NCBI GenBank assembly: GCA_938039915.1
Contig: CALHUA010000065.1
Location: 1-34,749 of the forward strand
Length of the DNA: 34,749 nucleotides
Direction: 5' to 3'
From: an uncultured Anderseniella sp.
GTDB taxonomy: Bacteria > Pseudomonadota > Alphaproteobacteria > Rhizobiales > Aestuariivirgaceae
Of the stretch, positions 1 through 7,851 are shown piece after piece. Below the pieces are notes generated by a model. That model searched no databases and had not been told where the DNA came from. It was given only the letters and a program-made list of their open reading frames with translations. Every line of letters starts with the position of its first letter. The first letter of the stretch is position 1. A program made the position numbers and the translations under genes.

Positions 1-304
1 TGACAATCTTCGCCCCGGCCTTCTCGGCAAACGCCATGACCGCATCCACCTGCTCTTCACTGCCACAATTATGAGCCAGTGACACACCGGTGAACGAGCC
101 CGGCGAAAACTCGACCTGGGCATCTTCTGCCAATGCCTTGCGGCCATACAGACCGAGAATCATGCCGCCCAGATTGAAGAACGTCACATGCTCGTTGGAC
201 GATTCTGCAGCAGTCCAGCCGAGGCGTTCATAGAATGCCCTGGCCCGTTTCATGTCATCCACACCAAGCGTCACAATGGAGATGCGCGGCTCAAGACCGG
301 TCAT
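1..304 (-). CDS. VOC (glyoxalase/bleomycin-resistance) family protein, 3' part outside window
   Basis: The reading frame starts at 304 on the minus strand and runs off the left edge, so only the first 101 residues are visible. They read as a vicinal-oxygen-chelate domain: an initial strand (RISIVTLGVDDMKRARAFYE), then a second half with GGMILGLYGR and FTGVSLAHN. The fold is used by glyoxalase I, dioxygenases and resistance proteins; the substrate here cannot be told. The ATG overlaps the stop codon of the enoyl-CoA hydratase homologue by four bases (ATGA at 301-304), so the two are probably translationally coupled. Family assignment is good; specific function is unknown. Confidence 0.85.
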   Translation of the reverse strand, partial: MTGLEPRISIVTLGVDDMKRARAFYERLGWTAAESSNEHVTFFNLGGMILGLYGRKALAEDAQVEFSPGSFTGVSLAHNCGSEEQVDAVMAFAEKAGAKIV

Positions 305-1098
305 TTGTCATTCCATTCCGGTTTGCGCTTTTCCAGAAACGCACCGATGCCTTCCTCGGCATCCTTCATCATCATGTTATCGACGATAACCTTCGAAGTG
401 TGCCGGTAAGCCTCGTCCAGCGGCATCTCAAGCTGCTCGTAAAACGCCTTCTTGCCCAGCGCCAGTACCGCCTGGGAACGCTCCACCAGTTTTGCAGCGA
501 GTTGTCCGGTAACCGTCTCCAGATCATCATCTGCGCATACCTGGTTGACGATGCCTGCAGCCATCGCTTCTTCCGCAGTCATCAGCGCGCCCGTGGTCAA
601 CAGTTCCATGGCACGCTTGCGGCCGATATTGCGCGACAGGGCAACCATCGGCGTGGAACAAAACAGGCCTGAATTGATGCCGTTGACACCGAACCGGGCA
701 GACGCACCTGCAACCGCCATGTCACACGCTGCAACAAGCTGGCAGCCTGCCGCCGTAGCGATGCCGTTTACTTCCGCGATAACAATTTTCGGATGCGCGA
801 CGATCATCTGCATCATCTCGGAGCAACGCGCAAACAGTGCCTCGTAAAAAGCCCGCCCGCCATCGGCGTCTGAACGATGCGATGTCATTTCCTTCAGATC
901 ATGGCCGCCGCAAAAGCCGGGCGCTTCGCCTGCAATGACAATGGCACGAACCGACTTGTCGGTTGCCGCTGCCTCAAGTGCAGCCACCATGGCGTCCAGC
1001 ATGGCTGTAGACAGCGGGTTACGCCGTGATCCGCGCATCAGTGTCAGCCGCAAGATGCTGCCGGTGTTTTCAGTGGACAATAACGGTGTCTGGCTCAT
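301..1098 (-). CDS. enoyl-CoA hydratase/isomerase family protein lacking both catalytic glutamates
   Basis: A 265-residue crotonase-fold protein. The oxyanion-hole segments are recognisable: GFCGGHDL (about 61-68) and NGIATAAGCQL (111-121), followed by SARFGVNGINSGLF. In classical enoyl-CoA hydratase, two glutamates (144 and 164 in the rat enzyme) catalyse hydration. Aligning by the GGGCEL and AQFGQPE segments, the equivalents here are Gln120 and Gly140. This pattern is typical of the ECHDC3-like subgroup, whose reaction is poorly known. The start at 1098 is supported by a TGATG junction with the upstream gene stop, and the stop overlaps the VOC gene by ATGA. The product probably binds an acyl-CoA, but normal hydratase activity is unlikely. 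Confidence 0.9.
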   Translation of the reverse strand: MSQTPLLSTENTGSILRLTLMRGSRRNPLSTAMLDAMVAALEAAATDKSVRAIVIAGEAPGFCGGHDLKEMTSHRSDADGGRAFYEALFARCSEMMQMIVAHPKIVIAEVNGIATAAGCQLVAACDMAVAGASARFGVNGINSGLFCSTPMVALSRNIGRKRAMELLTTGALMTAEEAMAAGIVNQVCADDDLETVTGQLAAKLVERSQAVLALGKKAFYEQLEMPLDEAYRHTSKVIVDNMMMKDAEEGIGAFLEKRKPEWNDK

Positions 1099-1817
1099 CA
1101 GTGATCAGCCCCGTCTTCGGTTTCTTCAAGCAATTTCAACTTCTCGGCCCAGACTTTCTGCATGTTGAGATCAGCGACAATTTTCTTGTTGTTATCAGAC
1201 GGCAACATGGATTGCAGCCCTTCAATGAGCGATGTCTTCATCTGCTGGTCGAGATCGACTTCCTTCTCGATGTTTTCCAGCTCCTGCCTGATTTCTTCTT
1301 CATGTGTTCCCGACAATGCCGCATAGGCGAAACTTACAGATGTGATTGCTGTGTTCCATTCGCCGACCGTCTTGAAACCGAAACTCTTGATGTCTTTCTC
1401 AAGCGCCGGACCTTCTTTGGCCTGGGCCACAAACTGTTCAAGAGACTCGTATTCCGCGATATCGGTATCCTGATAGGTGTTCTTGAGTTTGACAAATCCG
1501 TCAATCGCCCGTTTGGCCAGGTCCGGTGTCAGTTCAACGGTTTCCACCGTGGAGATCGCAGGCGCCATCTCCTGGGTATTGTCGTTCTCATTGGTACTGT
1601 CGTTGTCCAAACTGTCCTGATCACCTGGCGAGAGTTGAAGCAACGGTTCGTTTCCAGGCGATGGAGCAAACGGTGCACTGCCCAACCCACCATTGGTTGC
1701 GGTGGGGCTTTGCGCCTCCAGCAGGCGCGTTTGATCCTTTGCCGCCAGCACAGGCTCGGCGCACATGACAACGAGTGCCAAGCTCATCAAACCAGCAATA
1801 TTTCCGGTGCCCTTCAT
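1098..1817 (-). CDS. conserved-looking secreted hypothetical protein
   Basis: A 239-residue protein of unrecognised family. The start chosen at 1817 gives an immediate Sec signal peptide (MKGTGNIAGLMSLALVVMCA, cleavage near AEPVLAA); an upstream ATG at 1886 would put 23 non-signal-like residues in front. After the signal there is a low-complexity Ser/Pro/Asn/Asp stretch to about residue 90. A predicted helical, charged domain then runs to the end, with an acidic segment (HEEEIRQELENIEKEVDLD) and a C-terminal Lys/Glu-rich helix. The stop overlaps the start of the enoyl-CoA hydratase homologue by one base (TGATG), so this is the first gene of a three-gene coupled operon. The 112 bp to the divergent thioesterase must hold both promoters. 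Function unknown. Confidence 0.7.
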   Translation of the reverse strand: MKGTGNIAGLMSLALVVMCAEPVLAAKDQTRLLEAQSPTATNGGLGSAPFAPSPGNEPLLQLSPGDQDSLDNDSTNENDNTQEMAPAISTVETVELTPDLAKRAIDGFVKLKNTYQDTDIAEYESLEQFVAQAKEGPALEKDIKSFGFKTVGEWNTAITSVSFAYAALSGTHEEEIRQELENIEKEVDLDQQMKTSLIEGLQSMLPSDNNKKIVADLNMQKVWAEKLKLLEETEDGADH

Positions 1818-1929
1818 CAGGACGGATTGTAGGGCACGGCAGATTGCGGGGGAAGTGCCATTGACGAGAAAGCCTGACTTGCCCAATACCAGTGAGTGAA
1901 TTGGACAAGCGTTGGCGGGATGCAGGTGA

Positions 1930-2355
1930 ATGGCACTGAAATGGTCGGCAGACGAGGTATTCGAGTTCCTGAGGGCGGAGTTCCCGCAGGCGCTGCGCGA
2001 TGGCGTAAACTATGAGGTGGTGAAGCTGGAACCGGAAGAAGCCCATGTCCGGCTCGTGGCCGGCGATCAGCAATTGCGCCCCGGCGGCACTGTTTCCGGG
2101 CCGGCCATGATGGAAATGGTGGACTTCTCGATCTATGTGTTGCTGCTGGCGCACCACAAGGAAGCGGCACGCCTTGCCGTAACCACCAATCTGGCAATTT
2201 CGTTCCTGCGCAAACCGCAGCCGGGGCCCATCGTGGCACAGATCCGGCTGATCAAGCACGGCCGCACCCTGACTGTGGCGCGCGTGGACATCATATCGGA
2301 GGTTGACGGCAAGCTGGTGGCCAGCTCAGAAGCGACATATTTCATGGGAAATTAA
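1930..2355 (+). CDS. PaaI-family hotdog-fold acyl-CoA thioesterase
   Basis: A 141-residue single hotdog domain. The characteristic helix follows a Gly-rich turn (RPGGTVSGPAMMEMVDFSIY), with Asp in the position used by PaaI/4-hydroxybenzoyl-CoA thioesterase relatives. Next come the strand pair TTNLAISFLRKPQPGPIVAQ and the terminal strands VARVDIISEVDGKLVASSEA. Family members hydrolyse acyl- or aryl-CoA thioesters in the cytosol; the substrate is not predictable. AGGTGA lies just before the ATG. The gene reads toward rplM and lies directly before it. A thioesterase before rplM-rpsI is, to my knowledge, a common order in Rhizobiales and is part of the taxonomic argument. Confidence 0.88.
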   Translation: MALKWSADEVFEFLRAEFPQALRDGVNYEVVKLEPEEAHVRLVAGDQQLRPGGTVSGPAMMEMVDFSIYVLLLAHHKEAARLAVTTNLAISFLRKPQPGPIVAQIRLIKHGRTLTVARVDIISEVDGKLVASSEATYFMGN

Positions 2356-2437
2356 TAAGGTAAAATAATACCACATGTATTTTGTGCAATAAAATCAGAT
2401 ATATATCATAATTTTCAATTTCATAATGCGCTTGACC

Positions 2438-2505
2438 CGATCTTCGGACCAGCGTAGAACCCACGCCAGCAAGATATCAGGTCGCCCCAAGGGTCCGAAG
2501 TATCG
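2438..2505 (+). promoter_or_regulatory. structured 5' leader of rplM-rpsI (candidate ribosomal-protein autoregulatory element)
   Basis: In the 182-bp gap before rplM, CGATCTTCGGACC (2438-2450) can pair with GGTCCGAAG-T-ATCG (2492-2505). This is a 13-bp stem with a single bulged T, closing a 41-nt loop. Inside it GCGT (2452-2455) can pair with ACGC (2463-2466). The upstream part (2356-2430) is very AT-rich and probably holds the promoter. In E. coli, L13 represses its own mRNA; whether this hairpin does the same is inference. Confidence 0.5.
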
Positions 2506-2537
2506 ATCTATAAATTAATCACTCAGGACTGACTGTC

Positions 2538-3002
2538 ATGAAAACCTTTTCTATTCGGGCATCCGAAATCGAGAAGAAGTGGATTCTGATTGACGCCGAA
2601 GGTCTGGTCGTAGGGCGCCTCGCCGCCGTTATTGCCACCCGTCTTCGCGGCAAGCACAAACCTTCTTTCACCCCTCATATGGACATGGGCGACAATGTTG
2701 TTGTCATCAACGCCGACAAGGTCGTGTTGACCGGCAACAAGCGTACCCAGAAAACCTACTACCGCCACACCGGGTATCCCGGCGGCATCAGGGAAGCCAA
2801 GGCCGACAGGGTCCTTGATGGTCGTTTTCCCGAGCGTGTGCTGGAACTGGCAGTCAAGCGCATGATGCCCGGCGGCCCGCTGAGCCGCGACCAGTTGTCG
2901 AACCTGCGCATCTTCGCCGGCACCGAACATCCCCATGAAGCACAGCAACCCGAGATCGTCGACGTCAAGGGCATGAACCCCAAGAACTCGCTGAGAGGTT
3001 AA
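2538..3002 (+). CDS. rplM: 50S ribosomal protein L13 (uL13)
   Basis: A 154-residue, full-length uL13. Hallmark segments are [20 protein letters not shown] (31 residues from an SxRAxE-type N-terminus), the central [18 protein letters not shown] and [12 protein letters not shown], and the C-terminal [21 protein letters not shown]. It is an early-assembling protein of the large subunit. An AGGA at 2525-2528 is 9 nt before the ATG. The rpsI gene follows after four bases, so the two form the usual rplM-rpsI operon, transcribed from the AT-rich leader upstream. Confidence 0.98.
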   Translation: MKTFSIRASEIEKKWILIDAEGLVVGRLAAVIATRLRGKHKPSFTPHMDMGDNVVVINADKVVLTGNKRTQKTYYRHTGYPGGIREAKADRVLDGRFPERVLELAVKRMMPGGPLSRDQLSNLRIFAGTEHPHEAQQPEIVDVKGMNPKNSLRG

Positions 3003-3006
3003 GGCA

Positions 3007-3489
3007 ATGGCTGAAGAAATCACCACACTGGAAGACCTCGGCGCAGCAATGGGCGCAGCGCCTGAAGCTGCAGCAGCACCTGCTGAGCCGAAAATCGATG
3101 CCCTTGGCCGCTCCTACGCGACCGGCAAGCGCAAGGACGCGGTGGCCCGCGTATGGATCAAGCGCGGCAATGGCAAGATCACAATCAATGGCCGTGAGAT
3201 CGAAACCTATTTCGCACGGCCCACCCTGCGCATGATCATCCAGCAGCCGCTGGAAGCGTGCGAACGCAAGGACGAGTTTGACATCGTCTGCACGGTCGGC
3301 GGCGGCGGTCTGTCCGGCCAGGCCGGTGCGGTACGTCACGGCATCTCCAAGGCACTGACCTATTTTGAGCCCGGCCTTCGCCCCGCGCTCAAGAGCGGTG
3401 GGTTCCTGACCCGTGACTCGCGTGTCGTTGAGCGTAAGAAGTACGGCAAGGCCAAGGCCCGCCGCAGCTTCCAGTTCTCGAAGCGTTAA
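3007..3489 (+). CDS. rpsI: 30S ribosomal protein S9 (uS9)
   Basis: A 160-residue uS9. The conserved body starts at about residue 38 ([20 protein letters not shown]) and contains [19 protein letters not shown]. It ends with the basic tail RRSFQFSKR, whose final Lys-Arg reaches the ribosomal P site in known structures. An acidic, Ala-rich N-terminal extension of about 35 residues precedes the body; such extensions are common in alphaproteobacterial S9. It begins 4 nt after the rplM stop and is followed by a strong intrinsic terminator. Confidence 0.98.
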   Translation: MAEEITTLEDLGAAMGAAPEAAAAPAEPKIDALGRSYATGKRKDAVARVWIKRGNGKITINGREIETYFARPTLRMIIQQPLEACERKDEFDIVCTVGGGGLSGQAGAVRHGISKALTYFEPGLRPALKSGGFLTRDSRVVERKKYGKAKARRSFQFSKR

Positions 3490-3516
3490 ACCGAAAAACA
3501 GCTTTCACGAGCAGCG

Positions 3517-3546
3517 AAACCCCGGTCTGTGTGCCGGGGTTTTTTT
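3517..3546 (+). terminator. intrinsic terminator of rplM-rpsI
   Basis: A perfect 9-bp stem, AAACCCCGG (3517-3525) with CCGGGGTTT (3534-3542), has an 8-nt loop and runs into a T tract to 3546. It begins 27 nt after the rpsI stop. Confidence 0.93.
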
Positions 3547-3619
3547 GTTGATCAGCCATCGAGTGACAACTTGCACCATTGGGCCTGCGCAATGCGGCCA
3601 GCAGGTCGTATCCGATCAC

Positions 3620-3829
3620 TCAGATGTCCTTGGCAATCTGCGCAGCAGGAGCACATTTCCAGCGCTTTACCCGCCACTTCGGATGGCCGTTGGTCCATTG
3701 CGCGATCTGCGCCTGGCCGCCCATCAGGCATTGCATGGGCGTCACTGACTGGGCCGAATAGGTCAGGTGGACGTCTTTACAGGTATTGGCCTCAACGAGG
3801 AGGCAGACAGACATGACAAGCACAATCAT
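3620..3829 (-). CDS. small Cys-containing hypothetical protein
   Basis: A 69-residue reading frame that looks genuine. It has a short hydrophobic N-terminus (MIVLVMSVCLLVEANTCKDV), a central TPMQCLMGGQAQIAQWTN, then HPKWRVKRWKCAP, with five cysteines. I have an impression of a widespread small alphaproteobacterial family with a TPMxC motif and a final WxC, but cannot name it or check it. The ATG at 3829 is preceded by GAAAGG about nine bases upstream; a TTG at 3838 is a possible alternative. It stands alone between the rpsI terminator and the FAD monooxygenase. The hydrophobic segment may be a signal or anchor. Function unknown. Confidence 0.5.
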   Translation of the reverse strand: MIVLVMSVCLLVEANTCKDVHLTYSAQSVTPMQCLMGGQAQIAQWTNGHPKWRVKRWKCAPAAQIAKDI

Positions 3830-4022
3830 CTTTCTCAACCTTTCTCAAGGTCGGCAGATGCTCTGCTATTGAAATCTTCTTGTGTGCCGTCTTTTTGGTA
3901 GTCAGAGCACGCCGATCAGGCGGATCTTCCCCAGCGGAAAGTTTGAGCTTCAAAAGTTAACAATTCTATAAACTCGGTGAACTTGCAGGTCGGCGTTATC
4001 TGCCTCAGTTGCCACACGATTG

Positions 4023-5501
4023 TCAGCCCGCAAGAATGTGCGCCACATGCATATCCGGCCGAACAACCACAACGCCCCGGTTCGGTAACCCGGCTTTCGC
4101 GGCCGCCACCGCGGATTTTCCCGCGACTTCGATTGTAGTAACCGGACCGGTCCAGCCCGGAACGTCGCAAGCCTCAGCACCATCAAACCGCAGCACGATG
4201 TACCCCGCGTCCGTGAGCCATTCAAAGCTGTTGCCGCCATCCCATTCAAACCACGGAAATCGATCGCCGCTTCGAATTGAGCGTGAACCGGATCCGTCGC
4301 TCAGTGAACTCTTGCGGTAATCGATGACTGTCTGCGAGATGGTTTTGAACATCAGACGGCGCGTTTTGTGAAAGCGCAACACCATACTCAGCCAGTAAGG
4401 CAGGATATGCGTCCGGATGAACTGGGCAATCGGCGATATTGATACCAGCATGGTGAATGCCCGGTCGGTTGTATGAACCAGGCGCACGCCAAACGGCCTG
4501 CGTTCTTCACTATAGGAGTTCAACAGGCCCGGGCTCGCCCAGCCATTGACCACCCCGGCAAGTTTCCATCCCAGATTGACGGCATCACCAAGTCCGGTAT
4601 TCATTCCCTGTCCCCCGGCCGGGCTGTGGATGTGCGCGGCATCGCCGACAAGAAAGGCATCTTCGGCGCGAAAACTGTCTGCGATACGATGGTGAACCCG
4701 ATAAGCGGAATACCAAGAGTGATGTGTGATCTTCGCCGGAAGCCCGAGGTTTTCCTCAATATGGGCCTTCAGCAAGTCGAAAGGAAAATCGTCCGGGTTG
4801 GCAATGGATGGCGGTAAAACCCCGATTGCCCGATAGTGGTTACGGCCCGGCATCGGGAAAAATGCAAAAAAGTCACTGTGGTTGAAAACCAGAAGCAGGC
4901 CGTGCTTTTCCAGATCCAGGTCCAGGTTGATGTCCGCCACAAAAAACGACTGCTCGTTGGTCGCTCCCCGGAACGGCATATTGAGAAAATGCCGTACCGG
5001 ACTGCTGGCGCCGCCGCATCCGACCAGGTACCGGCACCGGAACGGTTCAGATGTTCCATCCGGCCGTTTCAAAGTGCCCGCATAACCTTCCGAATTGCGC
5101 TGCAGGTCAGCCACCTCCGTTGACCATTGAACCGAGCCGCCACGCGACGTGATATGGTCCAGCAGCAGAGCTTCATTGCGTGATTGCTCCAGAATGAACA
5201 AAAACGGATACGGGCTGAGCCCGGCTCCAATTTCGCCGAATTGGGCGGTTGCCCTGACACGGCCATTGATTATGAACCGGGCACTTGCCGCCATGAAACC
5301 ATCTTCAATGGCAGTCTCGGCAATACCGAGCTGATGGTATTGTTCAAGCGTCCGGGCCTGCACGGCCAGGGCCTTGCTGACGTCAGTAACCCCCGGCTTG
5401 CGGTCGACAATGACATGCGGCGCACCGTAACGGTGCAGTTGCGCCGATAACATCAAACCGGTCGGGCCGGCCCCTAAAACGAGGATTGGTGTGTTTATCA
5501 T
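4023..5501 (-). CDS. FAD-dependent aromatic-ring-hydroxylase-type monooxygenase
   Basis: A 492-residue class A flavoprotein of the PHBH/PcpB/MhpA type. The N-terminal dinucleotide-binding motif is GAGPTG near residue 10. The second FAD fingerprint is FLVGDAAHIHSPAGGQGMNT near residue 285. The C-terminus (VAAAKAGLPNRGVVVVRPDM) resembles the thioredoxin-like terminal domain of phenol/pentachlorophenol hydroxylases. Such enzymes use NAD(P)H and O2 to hydroxylate aromatic or polyketide substrates. Odd point: the middle DG motif reads VGCGGASSPVR where relatives have VGCDGA, so its aspartate is replaced by glycine. The start at 5501 overlaps the protease stop by ATGA; an ATG at 5513 is possible. 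It is the last gene of the sigma/anti-sigma/protease operon, an unusual setting for such an enzyme. Substrate unknown. Confidence 0.88.
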   Translation of the reverse strand: MINTPILVLGAGPTGLMLSAQLHRYGAPHVIVDRKPGVTDVSKALAVQARTLEQYHQLGIAETAIEDGFMAASARFIINGRVRATAQFGEIGAGLSPYPFLFILEQSRNEALLLDHITSRGGSVQWSTEVADLQRNSEGYAGTLKRPDGTSEPFRCRYLVGCGGASSPVRHFLNMPFRGATNEQSFFVADINLDLDLEKHGLLLVFNHSDFFAFFPMPGRNHYRAIGVLPPSIANPDDFPFDLLKAHIEENLGLPAKITHHSWYSAYRVHHRIADSFRAEDAFLVGDAAHIHSPAGGQGMNTGLGDAVNLGWKLAGVVNGWASPGLLNSYSEERRPFGVRLVHTTDRAFTMLVSISPIAQFIRTHILPYWLSMVLRFHKTRRLMFKTISQTVIDYRKSSLSDGSGSRSIRSGDRFPWFEWDGGNSFEWLTDAGYIVLRFDGAEACDVPGWTGPVTTIEVAGKSAVAAAKAGLPNRGVVVVRPDMHVAHILAG

Positions 5502-7186
5502 TTGAGGTACCATGACGCTTGTTTCGATTTAGCGATCAACTTCAATGATTTGAAAGCGTTGACACGACCCGCCCCGAACGTTTCATCCCAACCCGGCCGG
5601 CCGAGATCGCCAGCCGTGTCGCGAAGCACACGCAGCACCGCCGGCGCCGTCAGTTTCGGCGTGCGCCCGATCATGAGCGCAATGATGCCACTGACATGGG
5701 CGGCGGCAAAAGATGTGCCGGTCTGCAGCAAATGGGCATGCTTGAGCGCCGGTGCCAGAATGTCGACACCGGGTGCAGCGACCGCAATATAACGACCCTG
5801 ATTTGCAGACCCGTAGACGCGGTCGGCAACATCGGTGGCTGTGACAGCAATGACCTGCTCATAAGCCGCCGGATAGGCGGACGGGGCGTTTGCGCCACCA
5901 TTGCCCGCAGCGGCCACCATGATCGCCCGATTGCGGTAGGCAGCGATGATTGCCTGCTGCAACATTGGATCCTTCGGACCGGCAAGGCTCATATTGATGA
6001 TCCGGGCGCGCCTGGACAGGGCCCAGTCAAGGCCGCGCAGAATACCTGCGGTCGTGGCAAATGCAGGCTCTTTTGAACGCGAAGACCGGAATACGTTTAC
6101 ATCCAGCAACATGGCTTCTGGCGCAACACCGCGTATCTGCCCTCGCGCCCTGATAATGCCTGCGATTGCGGTGCCGTGATCACCCGGCCGGACCGCTGCC
6201 TTGCCGGCGACATGAAACGATGCCGCAACCGCGTTGGCCAGGTCGGGATGCGTTACGTCAATGCCGGAATCGATGATCGCAATGCGCGCGCCGCGGCCCC
6301 GCGTGAGCGCATGCGCCGACATGATACCGGTCTTGTTGAGCGCATACTGCAGATCGGCGGGCGGCAGTTTCCGGCCGCCGGTCTGCGGGCGGTACCGGTA
6401 GTTGGGCTGCGGCGCACCGACCCTGGGATCACCGCGCAACGCGGCAATCACCTGGGTAACCGTGCGTTTGTCGCGAATGCGGTAACGCACCAGCCGGGTA
6501 TCCAGGAGACCAAGTACCCACCGACCAGTGATCTCAAGTCGAAATTTCCTTGCCACCGCTTCTGCGTCAGCCGCACTGGCAGACCGGCGCATCATCACCA
6601 GCACATCCCTGGCGACTGCATGCGGGGTCTGGACATCAAACGCAGCAGGCGGCCTGGACGTCGCAAGGACCACATCACCCGGACGGCCGGGCATTGACTT
6701 TACAATACCAGGGAGCAGCGCACGGTTGCCTGCACGCATACAGCCATACACCCGGCGGCGGATTTTGTACCGCGACGCCTTTTTGGAGCAGCGGCAGCGC
6801 CAGGCTTTCACGCGCCCGCCGATGCAAATCAGATGAGGCCGGGTGCGACTTGGCTTTTTAGCCGCTGCCAGGTGTTTCTTGTGCTTGCGCATCTTTTGTC
6901 TGTAACGCGGCTTCTTTCTCAGACGGTGCATGCGGCGCAATCCGTGCCGGCGGAAGCGCTTGCGCATGCGCATTCTCCATCTCCACCTGCGCGATACCAG
7001 GACCGGTTCAAGAACACTACCGTCCTGAAGCACATGTGCCGGCATCGCTATAAAGGGGACCGTCGCCGCTCCGGCAGGTTGGCTGCGCCCGGCAAGCAGG
7101 CAGACGCACATCGCAGCCAGCAAAAACAACAGCGCCGGGTGATTGCTGCTTTGCAGGTGTTCGGATCTTGTCATGGCACGGCTCAT
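5498..7186 (-). CDS. secreted S8 (subtilisin-like) serine protease with an Arg/Lys-rich N-terminal region
   Basis: A 562-residue subtilase. The catalytic triad is visible: Asp306 (AIIDSGID), His337 (GDHGTAIAG) and Ser492 (GTSFAAAHVSG), with oxyanion Asn429 (AAAGNGG). Before the catalytic domain, residues about 194-265 look like an I9-type propeptide ending in PNYRYR. The N-terminus has a signal-like hydrophobic segment (about 18-41). Next comes an extraordinary basic block (about 66-115, nearly half Arg or Lys), then a small Cys module (CIGGRVKAWRCRC, with another Cys near 149). Start and stop both overlap the neighbours by ATGA. Co-expression with a sigma/anti-sigma pair suggests a role in envelope signalling or in processing the divergent giant secreted protein; this is inference. 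Confidence 0.92.
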   Translation of the reverse strand: MSRAMTRSEHLQSSNHPALLFLLAAMCVCLLAGRSQPAGAATVPFIAMPAHVLQDGSVLEPVLVSRRWRWRMRMRKRFRRHGLRRMHRLRKKPRYRQKMRKHKKHLAAAKKPSRTRPHLICIGGRVKAWRCRCSKKASRYKIRRRVYGCMRAGNRALLPGIVKSMPGRPGDVVLATSRPPAAFDVQTPHAVARDVLVMMRRSASAADAEAVARKFRLEITGRWVLGLLDTRLVRYRIRDKRTVTQVIAALRGDPRVGAPQPNYRYRPQTGGRKLPPADLQYALNKTGIMSAHALTRGRGARIAIIDSGIDVTHPDLANAVAASFHVAGKAAVRPGDHGTAIAGIIRARGQIRGVAPEAMLLDVNVFRSSRSKEPAFATTAGILRGLDWALSRRARIINMSLAGPKDPMLQQAIIAAYRNRAIMVAAAGNGGANAPSAYPAAYEQVIAVTATDVADRVYGSANQGRYIAVAAPGVDILAPALKHAHLLQTGTSFAAAHVSGIIALMIGRTPKLTAPAVLRVLRDTAGDLGRPGWDETFGAGRVNAFKSLKLIAKSKQASWYLK

Positions 7187-7851
7187 CTGGTTTCCCTGAC
7201 GAATGTCACCAGGTCCGGACGCGCCGCCAACGCCGCGAGTAACCGCTCACGCTCACTCTTGCTGAGATTGGCCGGGCCAATGCGAACCTTGAATAACCGC
7301 CCTGCCCTGGGCCCTTCGGTGATTGCAATATCCAGGTCAGTCAGAAGGTTGGTAATATCCGCCGCCGATGCCGTATCGGCGAAACGGACCAGCACGAACG
7401 TTCCCGCTGTCACGGCCTGCGACACGCCGGACGCCTCCCGGTAGCCCTGAACCGGTTCCGGCTGCGCCAACAGGAATATGGTGGCACCTTGAGCGAAGAT
7501 AGTCAGTGCTGCCGCAGCACCGACCCAACCAACCGCTCCCGAGGCGGGTGCCGTCATCAGATGCTTGAACCGGATCCACAGACCCGGCACCTGATCGTCC
7601 TTGCCCGCAATAACCTGCGTAACAAACTCGTCCGGCGTCGTGCGCGGTTTCGCAGCAACGGATTCATTGAGGTGCAGTGCCTCGTTGCGTTCCTTGTTAA
7701 TCAGATCCAGCCGTTCCTGCATGTCCGCATGGGTCGCCAGATAGGCATCGACACGGGCGATGTCCTCAGGCTCGAGCTTGCCGGTGACATACCATGGCAA
7801 GAGCATTTCGATCTCATCGTGTCCGGACATGTTGTCTTCGCTTTTATTCAT
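7183..7851 (-). CDS. membrane anti-sigma factor (ECF partner)
   Basis: A 222-residue single-pass protein. The cytoplasmic N-terminus has the pattern of anti-sigma domains (EIEMLLPWYVTGKLEPEDIA, about 14-33) but without the HxxxCxxC zinc motif. A membrane helix spans about 107-129 (GWVGAAAALTIFAQGATIFL). The remaining roughly 90 residues lie outside the cytoplasm and contain an alpha/beta segment (TFVLVRFADTASAADITNLL). The start at 7851 overlaps the sigma stop by ATGA; the frame extends to a TTG at 7857 but that is less likely. Its position directly after the sigma gene is the classical arrangement. It would hold the sigma factor inactive at the membrane until an envelope signal arrives. Confidence 0.85.
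   Translation of the reverse strand: MNKSEDNMSGHDEIEMLLPWYVTGKLEPEDIARVDAYLATHADMQERLDLINKERNEALHLNESVAAKPRTTPDEFVTQVIAGKDDQVPGLWIRFKHLMTAPASGAVGWVGAAAALTIFAQGATIFLLAQPEPVQGYREASGVSQAVTAGTFVLVRFADTASAADITNLLTDLDIAITEGPRAGRLFKVRIGPANLSKSERERLLAALAARPDLVTFVRETR

Noticed and set aside
1026-1832. Long open frame on the plus strand
   Set aside because: It is antisense to the enoyl-CoA hydratase homologue and secreted hypothetical genes, has no ribosome-binding site and gives a composition unlike a real protein.
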